Shown piece by piece: positions 1-12,006 of a stretch of DNA of 64,000 bases. The translations under genes and the position numbers were made by a program. Numbering within the stretch: the first letter of the stretch is position 1; each line of letters starts with the position of its first letter. The stretch comes from Rosa chinensis (lineage: Eukaryota > Streptophyta > Magnoliopsida > Rosales > Rosaceae): the NCBI RefSeq assembly GCF_002994745.2, contig NC_037094.1, positions 28,370,956 through 28,434,955 of the forward strand. The letters are read 5' to 3'. The notes beneath the pieces are model-generated. The model did no database searches. It was not told the DNA's origin and saw only the letters and a program-made list of their open reading frames with translations.

Positions 1-1909
1 GTACTGCACCACTACCATGGATGGTGGTATGGTGACACCACAAAGGTGGCATAATGGCGTCATAGGCCATGGATTCCGCTAGAGAGAGTAGGAGACCCAT
101 AGGTTCGATAGATTCTCACCCTAAGAAGAGAGCGAGTTTGGCACAACTTGATCCATTGATCATTGATACTCAAAATCTGTCTCATGAGAATATTTTGGAT
201 TGTGGTTATGTCCAAGAGACATCGTTGGGGGACGCCTCAATGTTAGAACCAATTCCTGAGAATATAGAGATCTCTACGAACTACACTAGTGTACATGAGG
301 ACGTGGAATTATTGAGACCAATGTCATCGAACCTTACTCCGTTGAAGAATGCCAACGTAGAGAAACTTGGCCTAAATGGAAAGATGCGATCCAGGTTGAA
401 TTGGATTCACTAACGAAGAGGAACGATTTCGGGCCTGAGATGCCAACACCTCCTAACATAAAACCTATTGACATTAATAGGTCTTCGTTAGATAGCGTGA
501 TGAGAAAAAGAGATGGTAATCTCGCCTTATGGCGCAAGGTTTCTCACAACGCCCTGGAATCGACTACGAGAAGACATATTCTCTCGTAATAGATATCATT
601 GCACTCACTACCTTGTCAGTTTGGTAGTTTCCAAATAATTGAACATGCAACTTACGAATGTGGTCACTACGTATCTCTATGGGGATCTAGATATGGATTA
701 TAATGAAGGTTCTTGTGGACTTTATTTACCCAAATCAAGTGGCTCTAGACCACGGAGCGTATTTGCAACGAGGTTAAAATACTCACAAAAATGACTACTT
801 GATTGGGAATGGATATGATGAACTATGCCCACGCGTTTCCATGACAAGTTCCAGATTTTCAATTGTCACGGTTTATGTTGATAAACATAATTGGAACCCT
901 TGAGAGTTAAGGGAAACCGCTGAACACCTGAAATCTGAGTTTGAGAGGAAGGACCTTGGGAGAACACGGTTTTGTCTAGATTCAGAACTTGTATACCTTG
1001 TCAATAGACATTTTTGATAAAGTCAAAGATGCACCATGGCCGTCCGTAGTCTTGGCCCTAAAAAGGATCCGTTTCATCCCAGGGATGATGACGAAGACAT
1101 GTTAATAGCAGAAGTGCTTACTTATGTACAATAGGCGCATTGTTGTACTTAGCACAATACAAGACCGGACACCTCAATTATTATGAACTTGTTGGGTAGA
1201 CATAGCCCCGCGCCAATGCAACGCCACTAGATTGGTATAAAGACAATCTTTCGATATTTGAGAGGTACGATTGATATGGGCTTGTTCTATCCCTACAGAG
1301 AAAAGAGATGACGGAAGTGTGGGATCGGACCCCACAAGGCAAAATGCCACCTTCCGTGCTCCTCTTCCCCTCCATCAAAATGACAACAAGCATTTCTAAA
1401 TATTGAAGTGAACCAAATCCGATTAGAGGATAATGTAGCAGACTTATTTACTAAGTCGTTACCAAAATCCACCTTCGAGAAATATGTGAAGAGCATCGGA
1501 TTGAGAAAGTTATCCGAACTCCCATGATTGTAGCAATCAGGGGGAGATATTGACATCAGGGGGAGGCATGATGTCTACATGTTCAATCTCGAAGAGTGAA
1601 GGATGTGTTGTGCTATTTTTGTCCTTCGACCAGGGTTATTTTTGTCCCACAGGGTTTTTGTTACCTGGCAAGGTTTTTAACGAGACAACAATCAAAGTGT
1701 CATCACCAAGTTTGAGCGGCACAAGAGGGAGTGTTGAAGGATGTCGACATAATGTGTGCCTCTACAAACTAAGGTTTAGAGTTGTAATAGGAATGTGTTC
1801 TAGGTATTCAATTGTAATCGGATTCTATGACCTTTTTGGTACCTTGTAACTCCCTATTTAAAGGGCTCTTATTATCAATAATACACACAATTACAATTCT
1901 CCTACAACA
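1..1909 (+). mobile_element. Decayed Ty1/copia retrotransposon: pol fragment plus 3' LTR
   Basis: The plus strand encodes pieces of copia Pol in the usual order but in shifting frames. Around 69-400 is the linker between integrase and reverse transcriptase. Around 380-700 is the start of reverse transcriptase (readable WKDAIQVELDSL and VVSLVVSEKLNMQL-like blocks). Around 1230-1290 is a YLRGT-type block just before RNase H, and around 1410-1525 is the RNase H end (readable NVADLFTKSLPKSTFEKYVKS-like). Many stops and frameshifts show the element is dead. A purine-rich tract at about 1720-1731 precedes an LTR starting TGTTG. The left part of the element lies outside the window, so no target-site duplication can be tested. 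Copia assignment is firm; the exact ends are inferred. Confidence 0.88.
1732..1909 (+). repeat. Probable 3' LTR of the copia remnant
   Basis: The segment starts TGTTGAAGG directly after a polypurine tract (ACAAGAGGGAG) and ends TACAACA, giving the TG...CA borders expected of an LTR. A TATA-like TATTTAAAG sits near 1855, about 55 bases before the 3' end, as in short copia LTRs. The length of about 178 bp is short but within the copia range. Ends are inferred because the partner 5' LTR is not in the window. Confidence 0.5.
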
Positions 1910-3560
1910 TAAGTCAATTGTAAAAAAATTTCACAGTTTATAAGCCAACCTGTGTCTTCAGTGATAAAGATCGCAATATAAGTAGGCAAATGAACTCGAT
2001 TTTTGCTAAACTCAATCATAGTTTTGTGTCGTACAATATACCCTGGTCTCATTCTCTTTTAATAATTTCATTGTGTGTCTGTTCAGTTTAGATCATTCAT
2101 GAATAGACCACTTCTTTTCCATTTAAGATTGCATTTCATTCACAAATAATGGCAGTCACTTTTTTCGTTTCTCAGGTGTGGAACTAGCGAGAAGTTTTTT
2201 AGGGATCGATCGTCTTTAGATTTGGAAGGTAGTTTTTTTATTTTTTTTGTTTTTTATTTGATGTTAGATTTAGTGTACATTTCTCAACTGATGTTCACAG
2301 TTTTTGATTAAATATTAACTCGATATTTAAATGTTTGAGAATATATGTTAGTGTACTTCATGCAACTATTTTTCATAAGAAGGGGTTAGTTGAGTTTTTA
2401 TGTTCTATTATTTGTATCTGTGAACTAATGAACAATTTAACATAGTATTTCTAGACAATGTATTGTATGTTCTTGAGCATGTTGTTTAAAGCTCTGCTTT
2501 GAAGACACTTTCAAAGCAGCATTTTCTGTTATATGACCAGCCTTCTAAGTGTTTGCAACTTTTACAAGTTATCATTGCTTACATAACATCTCATACATTT
2601 CAGTGACAGCCCTTCAGATCAAATCACAAATGAGCTACTCACTACCACGAAAGATGCATCAACAGAGGACTAAACAACTGATGAAACATCGGAAGAACTA
2701 ATGTAAAATAGTTCAAACTGGAAATGTAGGATATTTTTATTAGAATTAACCACTTTTGTTATTTGTAAGGAAACAGCTTTGGTTGGTTAGAGTAACTATT
2801 TTTGAAAAATATAAATACATAATTTTGGTTAGAACACCAGCTTGGTCTGAACATCAACTTTTAAATGTATACATACACAATACAGAAAGCAAAAGATTTT
2901 AAAAAAATAGACTGATATATTCATTCTTAGCCATCTTGAAGAGAAAAGAATTAAACAAGTGAAAGAAAAGAAGGATTGGATTGTACTTGGACGTTTGCAG
3001 TTTGGATTTTGGTGAAGGAGGTAACAAAAGGGTCAGTGTCAATCTGCTTTGACTCGGTAAATTATTATCATTATTTGCAAGAAGAAATATCTTCCTCTTC
3101 TTCTTCGTCTTCTATTGAAGGAGTCAAAGAATGGCCATTATCTCTCTGTCTACAAGCTTTTGGTTCCATTCTATGTCTGTTTTCCATTTGCTTGCTTTGG
3201 TAGTTTGGATTACTTTTTTAATGGTTTCAATCTGCCGGAGCTTTGAATTGGGTTTCCTAGCTCGGTCAATTAACTTATTATGTCTGGCTGCATTTATTTC
3301 TGAGTTTTCAATGGTAATGATCCAAAGATCTAGTATATTAAAAACCGCGAGTAGTACTTGTCAAGCTCTATCATATTGACTGATAGTCAGTCCGGCCTCC
3401 TTAAGAAATTCCAATCAGTGAATTAGAGAGAGAGAGAGCCACACATACCTAGGAGCAGCTTCGCCCCTTTTTCCTATCCATGAAACACCTCTGCCTCTAT
3501 TCTTATGAGTCCATGATGTAGAATGTCCTCGGCAGCTAAAGCTTCATCTATACAGTCAAC
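1910..3560. other. Gene-free AT-rich stretch and 5' flank of the receptor kinase gene
   Basis: No supported gene. Small open frames at 2976-3203 and 3131-3379 have no recognisable motif and overlap each other. A short CT/TC-rich run lies near 3090-3115 and a GA repeat at about 3426-3439. The last 100-150 bases presumably hold the 5' UTR and promoter of the receptor kinase gene starting at 3561; no clear TATA box stands out. Confidence 0.5.
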
Positions 3561-6110
3561 ATGAAACCAACTCTCGCTCCTCTCCACGTTTTCCTTTTCC
3601 AGCATATCATCCGGCTGATCATGGCCACAGAGTCGCTACCTATATACTCTCCGGCCTTTTCTATGACCATTAGCTGTGGCTCCTCAACAGAAGTAGAAAT
3701 CGATCCTGACGGGCGACATTGGGTTGGAGATGTCAGCTCAAAATTTTCCCCCAGAGAAGTAGGAGAACCTGGTTACACATCTGAAGCTACAAAAGCACCA
3801 CCTCAGTCGTCCTCCACCAGCCGAGTGCCATACAACACAGCCCGCATTTCTCGCTTCGAATTTACTTATAGATTTCCCATTGCTCCAGGCCAAATGTTAT
3901 TCGTTCGCTTACATTTCTATCCTGCTTCCTACCCCAACTTCACCCACTCTGAAGCTCACTTCTTTGTCACAGTGGGTCGCTATATCCTTCTCAAAGACTT
4001 CAATGCTTCTCTTTTTGCAGATACTGAGGGAGTGGAGACGATATACAAGGAATTCTGTGTGTATAATGACGCAGATGATACTCTAGATTTCACATTTAGT
4101 CCCAGCAGGACAAGCTCCAATTCATATGCCTTTATCAATGGAATTGAAATTGTGTCTATGCCACCTAACCTTTACTACAATACATCTGAGAGTCATAGGC
4201 TTAATTATGAGGGAAACAAAGTAAGTTATCACATTGAAAACAGCACAGCTCTTGAGATGGTCTACCGTATCAACATTGGTGGAAAGAGACTCTCATCCAT
4301 GGAAGACACTGGCATGTACCGCAGTTGGGATGGTAATGATGACATGTACTTGGATGATTTAAGTAGAAGATTCAGCGTTATACCAGCAAACACGAGTATT
4401 CAACTCAAGTTTGGAAGCATACCTGAATACACTGCGCCGGATGAGGTTTACCGCACTGGCCGTTCAATGGGGATGAACAAAACCATCAACAACAAGAGCT
4501 ACAATCTCACCTGGGAATTTCCTGTAGATTCACGAATTTCTTACATGGTTAGGCTCCATTTTTGTGAGTTTGAACCTGAGATTGCCAACAACGGAGACCG
4601 AATGTTTCAACTTTACATTGCAAATCAAACTGCTGAAAAAGAAGCGGACATAGTCATGTGGAGTGGTGGAAATGGGATTCCAACGTACAGAGACTATTTC
4701 GTGTTCATGTCTGACTCTGGAGGCCGGAGGAAAGTAAATCTTTCTGTCTCATTGCAAGCGAATTGGCAGACTACGTATCCTGATGCGATCTTGAATGGGC
4801 TCGAAATCTTCAAACTATTTGACTCTAACGGCAATAATATTGATCTGAATCTAGACCCACGACCAGAGGGGACACCACCACCACAAGCGCAAGCGCGCAA
4901 AATTCCAAACAAGTCGACTCCGGTGATTGCCATCATTGCAGGTGTACTTTCCAGCATGCTTGTGTTCTTTGTCCTCGGATTTTTGGTCATCAAGCGAAGA
5001 TGGAAAGCCAACGACTCCAGCTCCAGAGACAGGGCGACACAGTCTACCATGAACCTTGGATCACCATTACCATCTTATTTTTGTCGTTACTTTTCACTGG
5101 CAGAGATCAAGGCTGCCACCAAAAACTTCAATGATACCTTCATTATTGGAGCGGGAGGATTTGGCAACGTCTACAAAGGATGCATTGATGGTGGAGCCAC
5201 TCCAGTCGCAATTAAAAGACTAAAACCAGAGTCATCCCAGGGTGCCCACGAGTTTAAGACGGAAATTGAGATGCTCTCCCAACTTCGTCATCGCCATTTG
5301 GTTTCGCTCATTGGATATTGTGCTGAGAAAGGTGAGATGATCTTAGTGTATGATTACATGGCCTGTGGAACCCTTCGCGACCATCTCTACCACACCAATA
5401 ACCCACCTCTTCCTTGGGAGCAACGGCTTCAGATTTGTATTGGAACAGCCCGTGGGTTGCAATACCTCCACAGTGGCGCGAAGGGCACCATCATACACCG
5501 TGATGTGAAAAGCACAAACATCTTATTGGATGACAAATGGGTGGCCAAAGTTTCAGATTTTGGGTTGTCCAAGGGCACGAATACCATGTCCAAAACCCAC
5601 ATCAGCACGGTGGTGAAAGGCAGTTTTGGGTACCTGGACCCGGAATACTACCGCCGACAACGTTTGACTGAGAAGTCAGACGTGTACTCACTTGGGGTAC
5701 TGTTGTTTGAGGTGTTGTGTGCAAGGCCAGCAGTGATTCAGACAGAAGAGCTGAAGCAAGTGAGCCTGGCTGAGTGGGCCAAGAGCTGTCATCAGAATGG
5801 GGAAATTGATCAAATCATTGATCCAAGTTTGAGAGGTAAGATCGCAGCCGAGTGCCTGAATAAGTTCACCGAGATAGCTATCAGTTGCATGCATGACAAT
5901 GGAACAGAACGGCCGTCCATGACAGATGTCGTTAGGGGCCTTGAACTTGCATTGCAGCTTCAGCAGAGTGCAGAAGGGAATATCAACTGCACTGAAATGA
6001 ATGTTGAAACTGAAACAAGCAGCAGTGAGCAAAGTTGTGCCACCAAAGATTCCATTAAATGTATATCTGCAACAATCTTCTCTGAGATCAACAACCCGAG
6101 TGGGAGATGA
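3561..6110 (+). CDS. FERONIA-type malectin-like receptor kinase (CrRLK1L family)
   Basis: An intact 849-residue intronless reading frame with the full CrRLK1L plan. An N-terminal leader (about residues 1-24, hydrophobic but interrupted by polar residues) is followed by a malectin-like ectodomain (about 37-415, starting ISCGSS, with many NxS/T glycosylation sites), a single membrane helix (about 455-477) and a cytosolic Ser/Thr kinase (about 524-800). Kinase hallmarks are all present: glycine loop GAGGFG at 530-535, catalytic Lys552 in VAIKRL, HRD with Asp648, DFG Asp666, and the GSFGYLDPEYYRR activation segment typical of plant RLKs. Family members sit in the plasma membrane, bind cell-wall pectin and RALF peptides, and control growth, wall sensing and immunity. 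Intronless genes of 830-890 residues are normal for this family. Which paralogue this is cannot be settled from sequence reading alone. Confidence 0.95.
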   Translation: MKPTLAPLHVFLFQHIIRLIMATESLPIYSPAFSMTISCGSSTEVEIDPDGRHWVGDVSSKFSPREVGEPGYTSEATKAPPQSSSTSRVPYNTARISRFEFTYRFPIAPGQMLFVRLHFYPASYPNFTHSEAHFFVTVGRYILLKDFNASLFADTEGVETIYKEFCVYNDADDTLDFTFSPSRTSSNSYAFINGIEIVSMPPNLYYNTSESHRLNYEGNKVSYHIENSTALEMVYRINIGGKRLSSMEDTGMYRSWDGNDDMYLDDLSRRFSVIPANTSIQLKFGSIPEYTAPDEVYRTGRSMGMNKTINNKSYNLTWEFPVDSRISYMVRLHFCEFEPEIANNGDRMFQLYIANQTAEKEADIVMWSGGNGIPTYRDYFVFMSDSGGRRKVNLSVSLQANWQTTYPDAILNGLEIFKLFDSNGNNIDLNLDPRPEGTPPPQAQARKIPNKSTPVIAIIAGVLSSMLVFFVLGFLVIKRRWKANDSSSRDRATQSTMNLGSPLPSYFCRYFSLAEIKAATKNFNDTFIIGAGGFGNVYKGCIDGGATPVAIKRLKPESSQGAHEFKTEIEMLSQLRHRHLVSLIGYCAEKGEMILVYDYMACGTLRDHLYHTNNPPLPWEQRLQICIGTARGLQYLHSGAKGTIIHRDVKSTNILLDDKWVAKVSDFGLSKGTNTMSKTHISTVVKGSFGYLDPEYYRRQRLTEKSDVYSLGVLLFEVLCARPAVIQTEELKQVSLAEWAKSCHQNGEIDQIIDPSLRGKIAAECLNKFTEIAISCMHDNGTERPSMTDVVRGLELALQLQQSAEGNINCTEMNVETETSSSEQSCATKDSIKCISATIFSEINNPSGR

Positions 6111-6879
6111 TGAGCATTATTTCACAGAAATGAGAGCAATCTGGACAGAACCATCAACCGGTAAGTATATTACATTAAATATTTGTACTGGTTTCCAACG
6201 AAAATCAAGAATGCAAAATTACTGGCAACAGACTGTGATTTGAAACTTTACAGTACATTCTATATCTTCATGGTATCCTAGCATTACTTTTTACCACTGC
6301 ACTGTATACGTTATGAAGCTTTGTATTGTCAATTGCAATAGCAGAGTTGCTGATGATATAACAAGTCCTTCATCATTTAGAAAGCGAAAAATAATGGCAC
6401 ATTTGTTATAACGAGACTCTTTGTACTGTCAAAAATAATGGGTTATCATAATTTATAAGTACAACTTCCCATCTATGATTCATAATAAACAGGGCGGTCT
6501 AAACTAGCATACCAGTGATCATCAAATCTGCCTCAAGTCTGCTCATTACAATCTTCAACTGTTTCGCTGTAAAAAAATGTGTTCTAAAAGATAACACAGA
6601 ATCAGAGTGCCTTTTTGGATATAAACAGATACACACAGATAAACGTCACCCCAAATACTTGGCATCCAGTTGTTGCAATTGTGGTTCATTTTAGTAAATC
6701 CTAGTGAAATATGGAAAACCCCCGAAGAAGGTTACTTTAAAAATTAAAACACAAACAAAGACGAACAATTTTCTGGTCTTCCAGAGTGGTTTTGGAGATT
6801 CACCTGCATATCCCTGAAGTGATGATACCCAATAAAGCTACAAACTTTGTTCATCATAAAACAGAAAGGCTGTTTTATT
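6111..6879. other. 3' flank of the receptor kinase gene
   Basis: AT-rich sequence without a supported gene. It should hold the 3' UTR of the kinase gene; an AATAAA occurs at 6484-6489. Nothing else recognised. Confidence 0.5.
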
Positions 6880-7071
6880 CATCATATAACATCATCATCC
6901 AAGGGTTTATCAATAACAATGAGACAGCAAGGGCTGTGGGGCTTATTCAGGAAAAGGTGAAGATGGGGTTCTCTGCAGATGCATCAACTATATATGGAAT
7001 TGATAATTGATTTTTTGTCTAAAGATAAAGTAGATCAAGCTCTGTTGTCATTGTTCAAAAGGTCATTGTGA
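6880..7071 (+). pseudogene. Broken 3' tail of a pentatricopeptide-repeat (PPR) gene
   Basis: The plus strand reads SYNIIIQGFINNNETARAVG, a standard PPR helix pair, followed by a second partial helix (LIQEKVKMGFSADAST). A frame change near 6990 then gives ELIIDFLSKDKVDQALLSLF and a stop at 7069-7071. This is the C-terminal end of an Rf-like P-class PPR protein, a family that binds organelle RNA. Only one to two repeats remain of the 10-20 usual ones, there is a frameshift, and no upstream PPR repeats are found. It is a fragment or relic. Confidence 0.7.
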
Positions 7072-9828
7072 AGTTAGTTTGAATAGTTGAAACAGAAATT
7101 TCCCCGATGTACAAGGGATTTGAAACTACTGCTGGACCTTTGGATGTATTATGTACTTTTTAATCTATCATTTGAAATTACTATTTCGTTTTGTAGATGG
7201 ACCTGAATTTTATCATTTCAATACTGGCAGATACATTAATTAGTACCATTACTCATATCTAGCCATAAAAATTTAGCAGTACTATACTTTGGCAATGGAA
7301 GTTCCATTCCATTGTAGAGTGGTACCTAGATTTATTTGGCCATGACTTTGAGTGAAATGAACACTATTAGGTTTCTGTTACAATGTGTTGCACTCAGATT
7401 ATACATGACTATGCATTATTAGGGGTGTATGAACATGAATACATAATCAATAATTAATATACTCATGTTCAGAATAATTAATCTCATATCAGGTGAAGAT
7501 CTAACCCTTTACTTGTTGCATACTTCCCCAGTTTAGTGCTTCTTCAAAAGGATTGCCGATTTCTGACTGTGATTAAATGGCATTTTATTACCTGATAGTA
7601 ACAGTCATTTGCCAATCTCTTAGTTAAGGCTTTTACGTAATCCTGCACCAGCTTTAGTGAAAGAAACCGCAACAGTAAAAGCTATTCATTGATTTTATGG
7701 TAGGAGCTAGGATGAACAGCATGAAGGAGAAAAGTAGTTCTGCTCCAAGGAGTTGGCTCTTTCTTCTTCCTCATTTGTTTGAAAGAATGGAACTGTATGA
7801 TCAAAGTTATCACTATTGCTTCTGTGAAGATTTGTTCGCATGCCTGGAACTTTGTGAGGATTTGATTTAGTGATAGTGATGATCGAGTTTGTTTTAAGAG
7901 TGCGATAATGTCCATCTGACACAATCTTGCAAGGTAGAACAATATTACCCCATTGCATTCAAAGTTCCATGACATGTTGAAACATAATAGCTTGAATGTG
8001 TTGGATGAAATGCTTCAAAAGCGTCCTCTGCCTTCCATTATCCATTTCAATCAAATCTCGACTCAAGTTTCCAAACTGAAACATTATTCGGTTGAAATTC
8101 CATTATAACTGGAATTTGCATGAGATATGTTGGAAACAATGGTTTGGGATTGCAAAAGGGGGGTTGAAATTCCAAGAGAAGAAGAAACTGCAAAGTCACT
8201 GAAGTTGCTTTTCGTTGGCACTCAAATTGGAAGCAATGAGGGGCTCAATAAGGTTACCAAAATAGTCATGCTCCTCTCAATTCAGGTTCTATGGCTCTAA
8301 GATATTATGCTCATTGTAATGTGCTGTTCTCATAGTTTTAGAAATTGTGCTGTGTGCCTCTCTGTGTTCTGTTTCTAATGAAGATCAGTTTTTGTTGTTG
8401 TTTATATTTTAGAATAGGGAAAATAACTATTATCTGAATTATTCAAACGATGTAATTCTTCATTGCAATGCATATTAGCGCTAAGCTACATGTTTCAAAT
8501 CCAACTTTACTAATTGATCCATGTCATTGTGAATCTTTTTACTTTTTCTTTTGTGACTGATGGCAATCTTTGTCTGAACGTGAGAACTTCTTACCTTCAC
8601 TGTTGTAATACAAGAGTTGTTTTGGTAGGAGCAGGCTTCTTGGTTTTATCTTGAATATAAGAAGTCAAGTCCCTTTCCATGCCCTTTTTTCATCTTAATT
8701 AAGCCACTAGCATGCTCCTGCATATGATGCTCACGAACCATCTGATGACTCTCATTACTTTGTGAGTGGAAGACTGACTTCCTCGCACACTTTCGTTTCT
8801 AAAGGCAAGAGAATGTGCATCCATTTGCAAAGTCATGTCCGCCCTTACAGATTACAACATCCAAAAGGAGTCAGACTTTTTTGGTGGGGTGTGTGGAGTG
8901 CTTTGCCTTGTCTTCAGGCTTCACGGTGGTATGGAGATACTTTTGAAGACCCTGATTAAGAAGACCGTCCAATTTGTAGTTGTCACTGCATATCATTGTA
9001 GACAGTAGACACAACAAGATTTGTTGTGTTAGTGTGTTGTATATCGATCTATGTAGACCATTTTGCTGTGCAGGCTACTTGTAATCATGCACCCAATATT
9101 AGGTGAAGGAAGGGATTTTTTCTAGCTATGATGGTTGACTGGTTGTATTCAATGATTTTACTGGATATGTAGTTAGTTATCTCCAAATTGCCATATCTCC
9201 AACTCCTCTAGCTATGAGTACCAGTCACACTGTGTACTTTCTATAGTTAAACTTTGTATAGATGAACTGAAGATTTGAAAACACTTGAATATGCATTCAC
9301 TGGTGTTGGGGGTATATAACTATATAAGGTGCAACGGCTGCAGGGCTGGGCTGGGCTGGGAAGGAAACCTTCAAAGGCTAATTGTTTATCGCTGAATTAG
9401 AAGTTGCCTAGCTAGTTGAGCTTCAGTGTAGTAAATAAAGTTGCGGGTTCTTAATTCATAGGGAACATCTACTTGTGTCTCATATGTTTAATATATCCTG
9501 TTAATGGAAATTTTGTAGACTGGATTCATCTGTTAATATTTATCAATCACTTTTTTAAAACTGGCAGTCATTCACTTTTTTAAAACACAGTAAGATTTAG
9601 TTGAAGTTAAATAGTATAAAAAGGGCAAATACTTGAAAGTTTCATAGACAGTTAATACATATATAATGACCAAAAAAGAAAAGATTTACAATAGATATCA
9701 CTGACGATAGATCGATGAACAAACTATAATAATGCTGGCTGTTTTGAGTTGAAAATTGGCGTCACTAATTCTTTCTGGACTAATGCTGTTGGAGATTTCA
9801 CATGATAACATCAGTTTTTGCTTCTTTG
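7072..9828. other. Gene-poor intergenic stretch
   Basis: No supported gene. Open frames at 7707-7958 and 7682-7975 (minus) and 8762-8959 (plus) show no motif I recognise. The minus-strand frame ending at 7707 has a fairly protein-like composition and could be a decayed exon. A short GGGCT repeat lies near 9344-9360. The rest is AT-rich and unremarkable. Confidence 0.4.
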
Positions 9829-10227
9829 TTAGGAAAATAACAGATCCAACCAAAGGTTTTGATGATCAGTCATTTGAATTGAACGAAGTCGTTCATACCC
9901 TTTGTACCAGGATTTGCATACACAGCTACAGCGTATAATGGAGTCGAGTGGAAGCCTTGGGAATATCTGAGAAGATAATATGTTGAGCAAGTCATCATGA
10001 TCAATGCTGTTCCTATTGTTGCTGTTGAGGCCCTCAAAGTTGCGGTAGGCATGGATAAAGTAAGTACTACGTATGAGAGAGGACCAAGACTTGCATACGC
10101 TCCTGCAGCGCAATAGATGCTTCATGGATAGCCTCGGCAGTATCTGAAAGTATATGATCTCGGATGGGAGCTCTGGAGTATCAACTTCCATGTATCTCTT
10201 CTTTTTGGTCTGAATCTGAAGGTCCAT
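9829..10227 (-). pseudogene. F-box gene fragment with two F-box cores
   Basis: A 132-residue frame starting at the ATG at 10225-10227. Residues about 19-60 form an F-box (LPSEIIYFQILPRLSMKHLL, then RCRSVCKSWSSLI). Residues about 80-112 repeat the motif (ILSSQIFPRLPLDSIIRCS, then VCKSWYKG). F-box proteins recruit targets to SCF ubiquitin ligases through SKP1. No downstream FBA or kelch domain follows, and the frame is far shorter than the usual 350-420 residues, so this is most likely a fragment made by partial duplication of the F-box exon. It lies about 160 bases from a MULE-like element. A short expressed protein is possible but not supported. Confidence 0.6.
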
Positions 10228-10615
10228 CTGTTATATTAATGAATGGCTAAACTAAAATTAAGGCAAATATATTGAGTCTGGCCAGTATAAATAACAAGAC
10301 AAAAAGGTTCCTCATTCTACATGGTTTCCTAGTTATTTCTCAAGTAGTATTGAATTTATATCTTGAAATTTGACTGTGGCGGAGGTTTAAATTAGAGTTA
10401 ATGACCAATAACTACAGTGTGACACTATTATTTACCAATAGTAGACTCCAAAACATGGAGCCCGTGCTATCAATAACCATTAGCCCATCATAAAGAAAGA
10501 ACACTCAAATATTAAGAAATTTACGAAACATGTCACTGACTAATATAAACCATTTCTCCCAAAATCTAAGCAACCCCAAAATCTAAACCGTCTGAAAATC
10601 AAAACATCTAGGGCT

Positions 10616-11050
10616 CCGGCGAAGCAAGGGCGCGACCCAGCGGCGAAGCAAGGGTGCAACCCGGCAAAGCAAGGACGCAACCCATCAGCGAAGCAAGCGC
10701 TACCTAGAGGCGAAGCAAGTGCGCGACCCGGCGGCAAACCAAGCGCAAGACCCTGGCAGTGAACCAAGCAAACGACCACGGCCGCGAACCAAGTGTGCGA
10801 CCCCGGCGGCGAACCAAGCGAACGACCCCGGCGGCGAACCAAGCGACCGACCCCGGCGGAGAACCAAGCGACCGACCCCGGCGGAGAACCAAGCGTGCAA
10901 CCCAGACGGTGAACCAAGCGCGAAACCCAGGCAGCGAACCAAGCACGAGACCCCGACGGAGAAGCAAGGCCATGACCCAGATGGCGAAGCAAGGGCGCGA
11001 TCCCAGCGGAGAACCAAGCAAGCAACTCCGGCGGCAAAGCAAGGGCTCAA
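10616..11050. repeat. GC-rich 25-bp minisatellite, about 17 copies
   Basis: Units of 25 bp begin AACCAAGCG or AAGCAAGGG and end GACCCCGGCGGCG or variants. Successive units from about 10780 to 11040 align base for base with scattered substitutions. Because 25 is not a multiple of 3, a frame through the array cycles through all three phases, so long open frames appear on both strands and in several phases. Those frames are a by-product of the repeat and are not called as genes. Base composition differs sharply from the AT-rich flanks. Confidence 0.9.
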
Positions 11051-11229
11051 CACTGGCAGGTCAGTAACTATAGTCTTGAAGGTCAGTAACTATAGTCTTG
11101 AAGGTCAGTAGCTATAGTCTGATTATGCATTCAACACTATCGAAATTCGATTATGCTTAGTAGCTTTAGCTGAGAAATTTTGGTTGAGAAATTCTGAGGC
11201 TTTGGCAATTTGGTGGAGCTGTACTGATC

Positions 11230-11492
11230 TTAATTTGTTTGTTATTTCGCAAGACTCAACAACATTTCATTTGCTGGTCAGTAGCTATAGTCTGATTATC
11301 AGTTTTGTATTGCAGGTCAGTAGCTTTAGTTTTGTGTTTATGGTACTTTCTTATTGGATCTTAATTTGTTTGTTATTTCTACAGGACTCAACAACATTTC
11401 GTTTGCAGGTCAGTAGGTATAGTCTGATTATCAATTTTGTATTGAGGGTCAGTAGCTTTAGTTTTGTGTTTATGGTACTTTCTTATTGGATT
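11230..11492. repeat. Two tandem copies of a 131-bp unit
   Basis: The copy at 11230-11360 and that at 11361-11492 match closely, including the landmarks TTAATTTGTTTGTTATTTC, ACTCAACAACATTTC and GGTCAGTAG. Immediately upstream (11056-11120) the shorter unit GGTCAGTAACTATAGTCTTG repeats three times. Part of the MULE-like element interior. Confidence 0.85.
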
Positions 11493-11888
11493 GGTGGTAT
11501 TGTATAATGTTAGTTTGACAAAAAAATTGTTGCTTTTTTTGGTTCTGTGTTCTTGCAAGTTCATGGATTAGTTGCAAAATTTGCTGCTTGTATCATCTAC
11601 TTCTTTTTGTTTTTTCTTTTCCAATTTTTGACTCAAAAAGAAATGGAAGAAACTATAAGGATTAGGCTCCATGTTTAGTGATAGTTCTTATGTATTTGAA
11701 TGCTATGATTATTGAAGAGAAAGGATTAGAGTTGTTTCAACATATTTGAAGAGAAAGGATTAGAGTTGTAATCACCAAAGCATTTTTGGGCACACTTTAT
11801 CATCCCTTATGCTCTGTGTTGTCGGTTGACTTGCAAGATAGAGCTAATGAAAGCAATGCTGAAGTGAACAAACACGAGAAGGCCAGGC

Positions 11889-12006
11889 TAGTATACTACT
11901 GGGGGCCAGTATACTACTGGGGATCAGTACACTACTGAGGGTCAGTATACTGTTGGTGCTAGTATACTACTGGGTGTGATATACTACTGGGGATCAGTAC
12001 ACTACT
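11889..12006. repeat. Short tandem repeat with CAGTATACTACTGGGG core
   Basis: About seven imperfect 16-18 bp units of the form CAGTATACTACTGGGG. Each unit is a near-palindrome (CAGTA...TACTG). Related TACTGGGGGGCAGTA units occur in the second MULE-like element at 34140-34390. Confidence 0.8.

Noticed and set aside
10540..11111. Overlapping long open frames (up to 165 residues) on both strands
   Set aside because: They are generated by the 25-bp GC-rich minisatellite, whose period is not a multiple of three; no protein family signature.
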